A stretch of 64,000 bases of DNA from Mesorhizobium sp. M3A.F.Ca.ET.080.04.2.1 (GTDB lineage: Bacteria > Pseudomonadota > Alphaproteobacteria > Rhizobiales > Rhizobiaceae). The notes beneath the pieces are model-generated. The model searched no databases. It was not told the origin of the DNA and worked only from the letters and a program-made list of their open reading frames with translations. Below are positions 7,908-16,678 of this stretch, one piece after another (position 1 is the stretch's first letter; each line of letters starts with the position of its first letter). The position numbers and the translations under genes are program-made. The stretch is from NCBI RefSeq assembly GCF_003952525.1, contig NZ_CP034451.1, positions 5,990,501 to 6,054,500 on the forward strand, given 5' to 3'.

Positions 7908-8984
7908 CTACTGGCCGGCAGCCTGGCTGATGCGGTCGGTCACCTCGCGGTCGCTGGCAAAGCCGTCGTCCTCGCGCAGCCGCTGGCCGATCATTTTCAC
8001 CAGCACCGGATTATCGGCGAACTTGGTGTGGTTGAAACTGTCGTTGCCCTTGATGGTTGAGAGGTCGACAACCGTTACGCCGTAGGAAGCAAGGTCGGCG
8101 GCGTCCTTGTAGTCGCCGACGCGCGGCCGGGCACCTGCAATCAGGCCAGACAGTCTCAGCGCGCGGTCGTCGTCCGACAGCAGCAGGATGAAGGGCTTGT
8201 CCGGCTTGCCGTAGCGGCGCATCTGGCTCTTGAAGACGTCGACATCGATGTCGGGCGAGGCCAGCACCACGTCGCCCAGCTTGCCGCTCAGATCGCGGTC
8301 GCCGGTGATGGCGAGCTGCCGCAGCGTCTCCATCGTCACCCAGGTTCCCATCGAATGCGCGACGATATCGATGCGCCGCGCGCTTGTCTGCGCGAGCATT
8401 CTCAGCGTCACCTCCAACTGGTCACGGGCGGCGCTGGCGCTTTCCTTGTCATAGACATAGTCGGTGGTCTTGGCGCCGGAGGCCCAGGAAAACAGCACCG
8501 GGGTGCCGGGGTAGCCGGAATCGTGGACTATCTGGGTCAACCGGTAGACGGCGTCGTCGAAGCCGGTGTTGTAGCCGTGGACGAAGACCATGACGCGACC
8601 GCCGCGGGCGTCGATGTCGGTATTGAGGGCGCTGGCGAATTTCGGCTGCGTGTCGTAGCCGACGACCTCGGAAGCCATGAAATATTTGGTCGGGTCGTTC
8701 GACTTGCCGCGCGAGCGCCGCTCGATCTGCCCAGTCTGGTGAACCGGCGGAACGGTGACGTTGACGCGGGCGTAGTTGAGCGTCGCCGAGCGTTCGCCGT
8801 CGAAGACCTGGTTCGGGTCGTCGGAACGCTTGCGCGTGGTGGCGATGAAGATCGAGTGGTTGCCGGCGATCTCCGTCGCCGTCGTCGGCACGACAACGCT
8901 GCCCAGAATTTCCTCTGTCTTCCGCCCGCCGCAGCCTGCCGTCAACAGGGCCAGGGCAATGATGCAAATCGTCTTCAGATGCAC
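7908..8984 (-). CDS. Lipoprotein alpha/beta hydrolase (DUF900 family), copy 2
   Basis: A 358-residue tandem paralogue of the gene at 6624-7787. It carries the same lipobox pattern (LLTAGC), FIATTRKR, MVFVHGYNTGFDDAVYR, the nucleophile elbow VAHSMGTWV and LASPDIDVDVF. The most likely start is GTG 8984, which gives a proper signal peptide VHLKTICIIALALLTAGC; GGAG lies about 13 bases upstream, which is somewhat far. The in-frame sequence further upstream overlaps another gene and is not a real extension. About 120 bases separate it from copy 1. Confidence 0.83.
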   Translation of the reverse strand: MHLKTICIIALALLTAGCGGRKTEEILGSVVVPTTATEIAGNHSIFIATTRKRSDDPNQVFDGERSATLNYARVNVTVPPVHQTGQIERRSRGKSNDPTKYFMASEVVGYDTQPKFASALNTDIDARGGRVMVFVHGYNTGFDDAVYRLTQIVHDSGYPGTPVLFSWASGAKTTDYVYDKESASAARDQLEVTLRMLAQTSARRIDIVAHSMGTWVTMETLRQLAITGDRDLSGKLGDVVLASPDIDVDVFKSQMRRYGKPDKPFILLLSDDDRALRLSGLIAGARPRVGDYKDAADLASYGVTVVDLSTIKGNDSFNHTKFADNPVLVKMIGQRLREDDGFASDREVTDRISQAAGQ

Positions 8985-9085
8985 GTCGAAAAATCCGCTC
9001 CGGCCCAAAATGGCCAACTGCCTCCGCGAAATCTCCCCGACAGGCGAAGTGCGGCGGAAGTAAGTCGCGCCCAGGGGAAATTTCG

Positions 9086-10489
9086 TCAGCGCCGGGTGAC
9101 GGCCATGGCACTGTTGCGCGAAAGCCAAAAGGGCGGCAGGAAGGCCGGAATGTTGGAGAAGGGCAGCACCTCCGGCTTCAGCCGGATGCCCAGCGCCTCG
9201 GCCATGAAGGCTCGGCGCGCCTCGATGCGGGCCCAGGCCTGCGGGTATCGCGCCGCGATTTCCTCGCGCAGCGCCTGGTCGGCGAGAGCGATGCCGTCCT
9301 CGATATTGGTGGTGAAGTAGTCTGTGCCGGTCGCCGGGATGACGTCGACCTGCAGCGCCATGCCGGATTTGAGCTCGATCGTCGAGCCGGGGAACACTGG
9401 AGAGTGCATCCATTCGTCGATGTGGATGAGGTGACCGGGATTGAGCGACACGCCAAAGAACGGGTCGCCGATCCGGTCATGGATTGCCTTCCACAGGTCG
9501 CCACCGCGAACGCCGATGCCGATCGTCTCGTACCAGTCGACGACCGCGGCGAAATAGGGCGATACCAGCTTTTCGACGTAGTCGCCGATCGCCTTCGGCA
9601 GTTCGGCGGCGCTTTCGGCCAGGAAGCCGGCGCGGGCATTGAGCGAGCCCCGGATACCGTAGGCCATGGTGATCGGATCGCCGCGCTTGATTAAGTCCAG
9701 GCTGGGGCTGGGCAGGCCGTAAGCAGCACGCCGGCCGGCCGAGAGCATCGGATGGCAGCACTGGGGCAGGCCGTTGATGCCCATCAGCCTGGCGGCCTGC
9801 AATTCGGTCATGCCGGGCTCGATGCCTTGCAGGACGTTGCGCAGCCCTTGCGAGGTATAGGTGGCGGCGAATTCGAAGCTGGCAAGCTGGTCGGCCTCGT
9901 TGATGGCGCGCAGGCCATCCGCCGGGTTCATCAGGAGGTCCGCCGCGTTCAGAACCAAGCCGCGCTCGCCGGCAAGTCCGCGCAAGCTGTCGGCGATGAA
10001 GGAGGGCAGATCGAGCGTCGCTTGGCCAAAGCCGGCATCGTCGGCGCCGAATGGCTTCCAACCGATGGCTCCGATGCGCTGACCGGCTTTCAAACCGCAA
10101 TCGGCCAGTATGTCGGGCAAGGCCTTGGAGCGGTCGCGCGGCTGCGCCGGAAGCGAAAAGGTCTGGTAGAGGATGCGCCGATAGGGCCCGTCGCAAAGCT
10201 CGGCGTAGCCCCAGCCCTCATTTCCGACCAGCAGACTCGGTTCCCTGCCGGGAGCGACGACGAGCAACGCCTCTTCGAAGCGCGGGTCATAACCTGAAAG
10301 ATATGCGATGTTGGCCGCATGCTCGCGGTCGCCATATACGGCCACGGCGTCGAAGCCGGCCTTGCCGGCGCGCTCCAGCAGCATTTCGATACGTGCCAGG
10401 TAAGCGGAGCGCGGGAGCCGCGGCATCACCGTCGGCTCGCCGAATTCTGGGAGTGACACGGTCTTCAGGGCAACGGCCGAAACGGGCAT
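9086..10489 (-). CDS. M24-family (pita-bread fold) protein, probably non-metallo
   Basis: A 467-residue protein with a creatinase-type N-terminal domain and a C-terminal M24 pita-bread domain, like Xaa-Pro aminopeptidases. ATG 10489 has GGAG eight bases upstream. By eye, the aspartate pair expected in the metal site is missing: the strand reads MAYGIRGSLNARAGFLAES where IDxG...SDxTRT is usual. The later LNPGHLIHIDEW region keeps a histidine, the first metal glutamate position is Asp (ALQVDVIP), and a final Glu is present (NIEDGIA). It may act like creatinase, which needs no metal, or be a non-peptidase hydrolase. It is divergent from threonine dehydratase. Confidence 0.8.
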   Translation of the reverse strand: MPVSAVALKTVSLPEFGEPTVMPRLPRSAYLARIEMLLERAGKAGFDAVAVYGDREHAANIAYLSGYDPRFEEALLVVAPGREPSLLVGNEGWGYAELCDGPYRRILYQTFSLPAQPRDRSKALPDILADCGLKAGQRIGAIGWKPFGADDAGFGQATLDLPSFIADSLRGLAGERGLVLNAADLLMNPADGLRAINEADQLASFEFAATYTSQGLRNVLQGIEPGMTELQAARLMGINGLPQCCHPMLSAGRRAAYGLPSPSLDLIKRGDPITMAYGIRGSLNARAGFLAESAAELPKAIGDYVEKLVSPYFAAVVDWYETIGIGVRGGDLWKAIHDRIGDPFFGVSLNPGHLIHIDEWMHSPVFPGSTIELKSGMALQVDVIPATGTDYFTTNIEDGIALADQALREEIAARYPQAWARIEARRAFMAEALGIRLKPEVLPFSNIPAFLPPFWLSRNSAMAVTRR

Positions 10490-10615
10490 GGTTAGGGCTC
10501 CGCGGGGACTATCGTGGGGGCGGCCCCGGCGAGGCCACCCTGCATCGGTGGCCGCAAAAGGCAAACTATGCAATAGGCTTGCAGCAAACCATGTGATCCC
10601 GGAGCCGGTAGCCTG

Positions 10616-11872
10616 ATGAATAGTTTTCCTTCTCGTGTCGCCGCTGCGGCCGAGGCGATCCGCGGGATCTTTCCGGAAACGCCGCTGCAGGAGAACGACT
10701 ATCTGTCGAAGAAGACCGGCGCACGCATTCTTCTCAAGCGCGAGGACCTGACGCCAGTCCGCTCCTACAAGATCAGGGGGGCCTTCAACTTCTTCCGCAA
10801 GGCGCTCGCCGCCGGCAACAACGCGGAACTGTTCGTGTGCGCCTCGGCCGGCAACCACGCGCAGGGCTTCGCCTTCGTCTGCCGCCATTTCGGCAAGAAG
10901 GGCGTCGTCTTCATGCCGGTGACGACGCCGCAGCAGAAAATCGACAAGACGCGGCTGTTCGGCGGCGATTTCGTCGAGATCAGGCTGATCGGCGATTTCT
11001 TCGACGATTGCTACCGCGCCGCCTTCGAATTCACCGAGAGCGCCGGCGCGCATATGGTGCCGCCCTTCGATCACAAAGACATCATCGAGGGCCAGGCGAC
11101 GGTCGCCTGCGAGATCGCCGCTCAGATGCCCGGCGGGCGCATGCCCGACTTCATCATGCTTCCGGTCGGAGGCGGAGGGCTCGCCGCCGGAGTAACGCAC
11201 TACTTCGCCGACCTGCACCGCGACACGCGCTTCGTCTTCTGCGAGCCGGCGGGAGCGCCAAGCCTCAAGGAGAGTCTCGCCAGCGGCAAGCGGGTAAGGC
11301 TTGCCAAGGTCGACAATTTCGTCGATGGCGCGGCGGTGGCGGAAATCGGTCGCGAGCCGTTGCGCTACCTGAAGGAATTCACGGCCGACGCCATGCGGCT
11401 CATTCCGGAGAACCGGCTCTGCGCGACGATGATCGAAATGCTCAATGTCGAAGGCGTGGTGCTCGAGCCCGCCGGCGCATTGGCAATCGATGCGCTCAAG
11501 GATTTTTCGCGCAAGGAGATCAGGGGCAAGACGATCGTCGCGGTGGTTTCGGGCGGCAATTTCGACTTCGAACGGTTGCCGGACGTGAAGGAGAGGGCGC
11601 TACGCTTCGAGGGCCTGAAGAAGTATTTCATCATCCGTTTCCCGCAGCGGCCGGGCGCACTGCGCGATTTCCTCGAGATGCTCGGTCCGGACGACGACAT
11701 CGCTCGCTTCGAGTATCTCAAGAAGTCGGCGCGCAATTTCGGCTCGGTGCTGATCGGCATCGAGACCAAGGACCGACGCAATTTCGACCTGCTGAAAGCC
11801 AATTTCGACGCCGAGGGCGTGCAATATCAGGACATCACCGACAACGAGACGCTGGCCGGGTTCATCATATGA
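10616..11872 (+). CDS. ilvA: Threonine dehydratase
   Basis: A 418-residue PLP enzyme of the serine/threonine dehydratase family. It deaminates threonine to 2-oxobutanoate, the first step of isoleucine synthesis. The PLP lysine is K52 in VRSYKIRGA, with the phosphate loop PVGGGGLAAG further on. The C-terminal ~95 residues (FIIRFPQRPGALRDFLEML) form one ACT-like regulatory domain, giving the shorter single-domain form and not the 510-residue E. coli form. Its stop overlaps the start of the DUF1697 gene (ATGA), so the two are probably co-transcribed. Confidence 0.92.
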   Translation: MNSFPSRVAAAAEAIRGIFPETPLQENDYLSKKTGARILLKREDLTPVRSYKIRGAFNFFRKALAAGNNAELFVCASAGNHAQGFAFVCRHFGKKGVVFMPVTTPQQKIDKTRLFGGDFVEIRLIGDFFDDCYRAAFEFTESAGAHMVPPFDHKDIIEGQATVACEIAAQMPGGRMPDFIMLPVGGGGLAAGVTHYFADLHRDTRFVFCEPAGAPSLKESLASGKRVRLAKVDNFVDGAAVAEIGREPLRYLKEFTADAMRLIPENRLCATMIEMLNVEGVVLEPAGALAIDALKDFSRKEIRGKTIVAVVSGGNFDFERLPDVKERALRFEGLKKYFIIRFPQRPGALRDFLEMLGPDDDIARFEYLKKSARNFGSVLIGIETKDRRNFDLLKANFDAEGVQYQDITDNETLAGFII

Positions 11873-12429
11873 GCGGGCCCGAGGCAAAGACCTTCGTGGC
11901 GCTCTTCTCCGGCATCAATGTCGGGGGCAACCGCATCGTCAAGATGGCGGAGCTTCGGACATTCTTCGAGGAACTCGGCTTTCGCGGCGTCGCGACCTAT
12001 GTGCAGAGCGGCAACGCGGTGTTCTGCGCGAATGGGGATGCCGCGGCGCTGAGGAAGCAACTCGAAGCGGCCTTCGAGAAGAAATGGGGATTCCATTCGC
12101 GCATCATGGTGCGCGATTGTGCCTGGTTCGAGCAGATGGTGAAGGACAACCCCTATCCGGAGGTTGCCGGCGAGCCGACCAAGCTGCACGCCTGTGTGCT
12201 TGAGCGCGAGCCAACCGCGGAGGAGACAAAGCGGCTCGCGGAAAAATGCACCGGGCCGGAGCGGTTCGAGATCAAGGGTGACGTGCTCTATCTGCATGCG
12301 CCGGACGGGCTCGGCAAATCGGTGTTTGCCAATCTCATCGGGCGAACGCTCAAGGTGCCGGTCACGGCGCGGAACTGGCGCAGCGTCCTTGCCCTGCTCG
12401 AGATGGCGGGCAAGGCCGGTCACGCATAG
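11869..12429 (+). CDS. DUF1697 family protein
   Basis: A 186-residue DUF1697 protein, a family of unknown function common in soil bacteria. It opens with the characteristic TFVALFSGINVGGNRIVKM and GVATYVQSGNAVF blocks and ends with VTARNWRSVLALLEMA. The ATG overlaps the ilvA stop by four bases, so translational coupling is likely. It is convergent with the DUF2218 gene, whose stop lies only five bases beyond. Confidence 0.88.
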   Translation: MSGPEAKTFVALFSGINVGGNRIVKMAELRTFFEELGFRGVATYVQSGNAVFCANGDAAALRKQLEAAFEKKWGFHSRIMVRDCAWFEQMVKDNPYPEVAGEPTKLHACVLEREPTAEETKRLAEKCTGPERFEIKGDVLYLHAPDGLGKSVFANLIGRTLKVPVTARNWRSVLALLEMAGKAGHA

Positions 12430-12434
12430 CCGTT

Positions 12435-12734
12435 TTATGCAGCCTCGCTTGGAGCCTGCTTCCAATCGAAGGTCAGTTCCTCGCGGAAGGCGAAGCGCTT
12501 GATATGGTCGGCGACGACGGTTTCCAACCGTTCCAGCGTGGCCGCATCATCGGCGGCGACAGCAATGTGGAGCGCGGCGGCATCAGCATCCATGACGGTG
12601 CGGCCGAGCGACAGCTGAATGGCGCCGTGATGCGGGTCGAATTCGACCGGAAACTTGTGCGCCCAATGCTTGCAGAGCTGCTGCAGATAGCGACTGGCAT
12701 GTTCGGTGGCGACGTCGGCGCGGCTGGTCAGCAT
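12435..12734 (-). CDS. DUF2218 family protein
   Basis: A 99-residue DUF2218 protein. The family typically has about 95-100 residues and often sits near iron or siderophore genes, but none is adjacent here. Visible blocks are YLQQLCKHWAHKFPVEF and LTFDWK near the C-terminus. Role unknown; likely cytoplasmic, with no signal or membrane segment. Confidence 0.85.
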   Translation of the reverse strand: MLTSRADVATEHASRYLQQLCKHWAHKFPVEFDPHHGAIQLSLGRTVMDADAAALHIAVAADDAATLERLETVVADHIKRFAFREELTFDWKQAPSEAA

Positions 12735-13055
12735 AAAATTCTCCTCGCGGATCAGAAAAAGCGTCAGCCTGGCCGGCTGCCGTCAGCTGCATAGATAGGC
12801 ACCCTGTTGCGAAACGCGAGGGCGACCCGCTGCCCCCATTGGGCGCTCTCGTTCGCCTGGACCGGAACGGCTTCAAATTTGCGCGAGCCAGAGTTCCCGG
12901 CGCAGCTTCGAAACCGGCCTCGGTCGCTATGCAAAAATGGTGTTCAGGATAAAGCCAAGTCCTTATGCTGGCGCAGGCCATCAAACGGACCGACAATGCG
13001 CCAACAGGCCGGGATGGGGCCTTGGATCAGATAGAAAGGTCGACTGAGGAGACGT
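12735..13055. other. Intergenic, leader of a broken SDR gene
   Basis: A stretch of about 320 bases between the DUF2218 gene start and the truncated SDR gene. The only clear signal is GAGGAG four to six bases before ATG 13056. Frames here show no family and look like noise. Confidence 0.5.
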
Positions 13056-13325
13056 ATGGGTAAGCGCAATCGATTGGAAGGGCAGACCGCTCTAATAACC
13101 GGAGGCGCCAACGGCGCAGGTGCAGCATCAGTGGTTGCTTTCCTTGAGGAGGGCGCGAAAGTGGCGTTTGTCGACCGCAATGGCAACGCCGGACGTGCCT
13201 TGGAGACCAGGCTGCGCAACGAGGGCCACCAAGTTCTATTCATCGAGGCTGATGTCGCGATCGACGAGCAGGTAAATCGAGCTGTTCAAGCCACTTACGA
13301 TAAGAAGCGCGTTGCGCTGGACTGA
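13056..13325 (+). pseudogene. Short-chain dehydrogenase, N-terminal fragment
   Basis: Only 89 residues of an SDR oxidoreductase remain. The Rossmann start is intact (TALITGGANGAG, then VAFVDRN and the ADV motif), but the protein ends at YDKKRVALD, just where the LDxLVNNAG strand should follow. The catalytic Ser, Tyr and Lys are missing; full-length SDRs have about 250 residues. The next 450 bases encode a different gene on the other strand, so the rest was deleted and not frameshifted. A good GAGGAG ribosome site remains in front of the ATG. Confidence 0.8.
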
Positions 13326-13328
13326 CGG

Positions 13329-13769
13329 CTACCAGCTCCCCGTGTTCGGCATCGAGAGCCAGGGCTCGGCCTTGGGTTTTGCCGGACCTTTCTGCAGCAA
13401 CTCGATCGAAATGCCGTCGGGCGAGCGGATGAAGGCCATGTTGCCGTCGCGCGGCGGCCGATTGATGGTCACGCCATTGTCCATCAGCTTCTGGCAGGTG
13501 GCGTAGATGTCGTCGACCTCATAGGCGAGATGGCCGAAATTGCGGCCGCCCTTGTAGTCTTCCGGATCCCAGTTGTAGGTCAACTCGACCAGTGGCGCCT
13601 TGTCGGCGATGCCGCTTTGCTCGTCTTGCGGGGCAGCAAGGAAGATCAGCGTGTAGCGTCCCTGCTCGTTTTCGTAGCGGCGCACTTCCTTCATGCCGAG
13701 CTTCTTGCAGTAGAAGTCGAGCGACTGATCGATGTCGGTGATGCGGACCATTGTGTGGAGGTAGCGCAT
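13329..13769 (-). CDS. gloA: Lactoylglutathione lyase (glyoxalase I-like, VOC family)
   Basis: A 146-residue VOC-fold protein very like glyoxalase I, which turns the methylglyoxal-glutathione adduct into S-lactoylglutathione. It opens with [19 protein letters not shown]. Metal-ligand positions are seen as His in YLHTMVR, Glu in LVELTYNW, His in [10 protein letters not shown] and Glu in [11 protein letters not shown] 13769 has GAGG seven bases upstream. The short C-terminal extension ([16 protein letters not shown]) is seen in rhizobial homologues as I recall them. Confidence 0.9.
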   Translation of the reverse strand: MRYLHTMVRITDIDQSLDFYCKKLGMKEVRRYENEQGRYTLIFLAAPQDEQSGIADKAPLVELTYNWDPEDYKGGRNFGHLAYEVDDIYATCQKLMDNGVTINRPPRDGNMAFIRSPDGISIELLQKGPAKPKAEPWLSMPNTGSW

Positions 13770-14029
13770 GGGGAGTCCTCGCGAGTTGCGTTGCAGTGCA
13801 CCATAGAAGTCGCCCGGCCAAAGGGCAATCGTCCGACAAAAAGCGGGTGGTGCGGTCGATTTCAGCTCGTGCAGACAGGCGTCCGGCAGCTCCGGCAAAC
13901 AACTATTAAGGCTTTCCGGTGCTCAACGGTGAAAAAAGGCACGTCAGGTCTTGCACACCCCGGAAGCGGCAGTGTTAATCTCATGTCAAGAATCAGCACC
14001 GGTTGCAGTTGAAAAAAGGGGGCATTCTT

Positions 14030-14626
14030 ATGGGGGAAAAAGCCTCTTTCACGAGGCGAGACGGAAGCCTTGAGGACGCCTTGAGACGCGACAGCGGCGG
14101 CGATGCCGCCGAGTTTGTCGAAATCGCCGGCGCAATCAAATGGTTCGACGTGGCCAAGGGCTACGGTTTCATTCTCCCGGACGATGGCGTTTCGGGCGAT
14201 GTCCTCCTCCATGTGACCTGCCTTCGAAGAGACGGCTTCCAGACCGCGCTGGAGGGCGCGCGCGTCGTCTGCCTCGTCAGGCAGGGCGAACGTGGCTTGC
14301 AGGCCTTCCGTGTGTTGTCGATGGACGCTTCGACCGCGATCCATCCGGCCGAGCAGCAGGAACAGCGCACGCATGTCACGGTGACGCCTGAGAGCGGCCT
14401 CGAGCGGGCGCTGGTCAAGTGGTTCAACCGCACCAAGGGCTTCGGCTTCCTGACCCGGGGCGAGGGCACCGAGGATATTTTCATCCATATGGAGACTCTG
14501 CGCCGGTACGGCATTACCGAGCTGCGGCCCGGCCAGGTCGTGCTGGTTCGCTTCGGGCGCGGCGACAAAGGCCTTATGGCTGCCGAAATTCATCCCGATA
14601 TGGGCACCTTGCCGGTCTCGCACTAG
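14030..14626 (+). CDS. Cold-shock protein with two cold-shock domains
   Basis: A 198-residue protein with two cold-shock domains, at residues about 30-90 ([14 protein letters not shown]) and 125-190 ([13 protein letters not shown]). Each carries the RNP1-type KGYGF/KGFGF nucleic-acid binding motif and a weaker RNP2. Such two-domain proteins are typical of alphaproteobacteria and act as RNA chaperones. ATG 14030 has GGGGG seven bases upstream. A perfect 10-bp hairpin straddles its stop codon (14611-14639), just before the DUF192 gene. Confidence 0.92.
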   Translation: MGEKASFTRRDGSLEDALRRDSGGDAAEFVEIAGAIKWFDVAKGYGFILPDDGVSGDVLLHVTCLRRDGFQTALEGARVVCLVRQGERGLQAFRVLSMDASTAIHPAEQQEQRTHVTVTPESGLERALVKWFNRTKGFGFLTRGEGTEDIFIHMETLRRYGITELRPGQVVLVRFGRGDKGLMAAEIHPDMGTLPVSH

Positions 14627-14639
14627 GGCCGAGACCGGC
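14611..14639 (+). other. Hairpin over the stop codon of the cold-shock gene
   Basis: GCCGGTCTCG (14611-14620) pairs perfectly with CGAGACCGGC (14630-14639), with a nine-base loop that contains the TAG stop. No T-tract follows, so it is not a classical terminator; it ends 12 bases before the next start codon, next to that gene's GAGG ribosome site. Confidence 0.6.
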
Positions 14640-14651
14640 AGAGGATATCGA

Positions 14652-15164
14652 ATGGCTCGTCGGAACTGGCTGACTGCTGGCGTTGTCAGCGCTGCGATCG
14701 TCGTCCTTGTCCATGTCTATTCGCTGCAGCCGAGTTCGGCGGACGGCCAGGCAATGGTGCTGCCGGTGGATCCCGCGCCGCTGGTCGCGGTAACCGGTTC
14801 CGGCAAGCATTCCTTCTCCATCGAAATCGCCGACAGCTCGGCCGAGCGCGAGGCCGGTCTGATGTTCCGCCAGACCATGGCCAACGATCACGGCATGTTG
14901 TTCGTGTTCGAGAAGGCGGGCGAGGTGAATTTCTGGATGAAGAACACGCCGATGGCGCTCGACCTGGTCTTTGTCGGCCAGGACGGAAGGATCAAGGCGA
15001 TCAAGCGCGGCGAACCGGAATCGGAGGCGATCATCTCGCCGGGGCAACCGGTTCGCTTCGTGCTCGAGCTGAAGGCGGGAACGGCCGCAAAGGAAGGCCT
15101 CAAGGACGGCGATCTTCTGCGACATCCGGTGATCGCCAAGGCGTCCCACGCCGGCTCCGACTGA
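14652..15164 (+). CDS. DUF192 family exported protein
   Basis: A 170-residue DUF192 protein with an N-terminal hydrophobic segment (residues about 8-25), so it is secreted or anchored in the inner membrane facing the periplasm. The family core is visible as FSIEIADSSAEREAGLMFR, the FWMKNTPMALDLVFV block and ISPGQPVRFVLEL. Function is not established for the family. It follows the cold-shock gene by 25 bases and precedes an alpha/beta hydrolase by 14, suggesting co-transcription. Confidence 0.87.
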   Translation: MARRNWLTAGVVSAAIVVLVHVYSLQPSSADGQAMVLPVDPAPLVAVTGSGKHSFSIEIADSSAEREAGLMFRQTMANDHGMLFVFEKAGEVNFWMKNTPMALDLVFVGQDGRIKAIKRGEPESEAIISPGQPVRFVLELKAGTAAKEGLKDGDLLRHPVIAKASHAGSD

Positions 15165-15178
15165 TCGCGGCGGCACCG

Positions 15179-15946
15179 ATGCAAGTCTTTTCCCACGATG
15201 GTTTCGAGCTTGCCTACCTCGATCGCCAGCCTGCATCGGGTCAGGGTGATCCGGTCCTGATGATCCACGGCTTTGCGTCGAGCCACTATGTCAACTGGGT
15301 GGCACCCGGCTGGTTCAAGACGCTGAACGACGCGGGCTACCGGGCGATCGCCTTTGACAACCGCGGCCATGGCTCGTCGTCCAAGAGCTATGACGAGGCC
15401 GACTACACGCCGCCGAAGATGGCTTCGGACGCGGCCGCGCTGCTCGAGCATCTCGGCATCGGCCGCGCGCACGTGATGGGTTATTCCATGGGCGCGCGCA
15501 TCTCCGCCTTCCTGGCCCTCTCCGACCCCGACAAGGTGGCGACGCTGGTGTTCGGCGGCCTCGGCATCGGCATGGTCGACGGCGTCGGCGACTGGGACCC
15601 GATCGCGGCAGCGCTGCTGGCGCAGGATCCGGCGACCATCACGGATCCGCGCGGCCGCTCGTTTCGCGCCTTCGCCGACCAGACGCGCAGCGACCGCCAT
15701 GCGCTCGCCGCCTGCATTTCCACCTCGCGCGCATTGCTGACCGAGCACGACCTGGCGCGCATAGCCCCGCCGACGCTGGTCGCCGTCGGAACGAAGGACG
15801 ACATCGGCGGCTCGCCCGACGAACTCGCCGCCTTGATGCCCAATGCAACGGCCTTTCACATCGAGGGCCGCGATCACATGCTTGCGGTCGGCGACAAGAG
15901 CTTCAAGCAACGCGTGCTGGAGTTCTATGCCGAAAACCCGCTCTGA
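15179..15946 (+). CDS. Alpha/beta hydrolase
   Basis: A 255-residue cytoplasmic alpha/beta hydrolase. Motifs in order are MIHGFASSHYVNW, FDNRGHGSS, the nucleophile elbow GYSMGA, the acid region VGTKDDIGGS and the histidine in EGRDHMLAVGD. The triad looks complete. The start ATG 15179 lies 14 bases after the DUF192 gene, with only a weak GCGGC stretch before it. Substrate unknown; close homologues are widespread in Rhizobiales. Confidence 0.88.
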   Translation: MQVFSHDGFELAYLDRQPASGQGDPVLMIHGFASSHYVNWVAPGWFKTLNDAGYRAIAFDNRGHGSSSKSYDEADYTPPKMASDAAALLEHLGIGRAHVMGYSMGARISAFLALSDPDKVATLVFGGLGIGMVDGVGDWDPIAAALLAQDPATITDPRGRSFRAFADQTRSDRHALAACISTSRALLTEHDLARIAPPTLVAVGTKDDIGGSPDELAALMPNATAFHIEGRDHMLAVGDKSFKQRVLEFYAENPL

Positions 15947-15952
15947 ACGAGG

Positions 15953-16555
15953 CTACCCGGCTTGGAGCGCGGCGAGCGAGCGTTCCAGGTTCCGCCTGGC
16001 TTGGGGTTCGAAACGCTGCCGAAATTCGTCGGTGTGATAGATGTGCGGGCGAGCTAGAAAATTCTTCAAGACCGCCGCGCGGCCGGCGCGCCACATCGGC
16101 TCTTCGACCCAATCGTACTCGCGCCGGACTGCCGTCTCATAAGCCTCGAACGCGTCCGGCTCGGCGCCGAGGACAGCGAGGTCCATGTCGAGGAACAGCG
16201 CCGCGTCATGTGCCGCCTTCGTATCGGCGAACGACGGCAGCTGGTGCGTGGCGGTGGCATTGATCATTGCTGCGATGCGGGCGAGGCGCTGCGCGTCGGC
16301 GCGGCCGGACAATCTCTGCTCCGCCAATCCCGCGCTTTTTGGTTCGTTGTCCTTGGCCCGGCTGTCGTAGACCGCGTCGTGGAACCAGATCGCAGCGGCA
16401 ACGGCATCCGGGTCATGGAGCAGGTGCCTGCAGTCCGCGGCCAGGGCCAGCATGGCCTCGATATGAGCCAGGCTGTGGTAGTGCCGATCCTCGGCTTGAT
16501 AGAGGGCCGAAAGCTCGCTTTTCAGGGCTTCGTCGATCAAGGGTTCGTTTTCCAT
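15953..16555 (-). CDS. HD-domain metal-dependent phosphohydrolase-like protein
   Basis: A 200-residue protein of the predicted metal-dependent HD superfamily. The metal ligands appear as RHYHSLAHIEAML (His) and AIWFHDAVYD (the HD pair), with ATHQ and DMDLAVLG further on. It has no signal peptide. Homologues of this size are common and uncharacterised. It is convergent with the alpha/beta hydrolase (6 bases between stops) and divergent from cysE. Confidence 0.86.
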   Translation of the reverse strand: MENEPLIDEALKSELSALYQAEDRHYHSLAHIEAMLALAADCRHLLHDPDAVAAAIWFHDAVYDSRAKDNEPKSAGLAEQRLSGRADAQRLARIAAMINATATHQLPSFADTKAAHDAALFLDMDLAVLGAEPDAFEAYETAVRREYDWVEEPMWRAGRAAVLKNFLARPHIYHTDEFRQRFEPQARRNLERSLAALQAG

Positions 16556-16678
16556 GGCCGCTTGAATCTGCGTGAACCAAAACCATTTGACAAAGCACTA
16601 AGGAAAATTGAGTTCACCCGTGCTATGATCTGGCCTATATGTGCGGCCGGAAAAAGAGCCGGCAAGCCGGAGACGCCG

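Noticed and set aside
8985..9413. N-terminal extension of the second DUF900 hydrolase
   Set aside because: The extra residues overlap the M24 gene in another frame, while a clean lipoprotein signal starts at GTG 8984.
10837..11868. Extension of the DUF1697 frame back into ilvA
   Set aside because: The upstream part is an out-of-frame shadow of threonine dehydratase. DUF1697 homology begins only at 11869.
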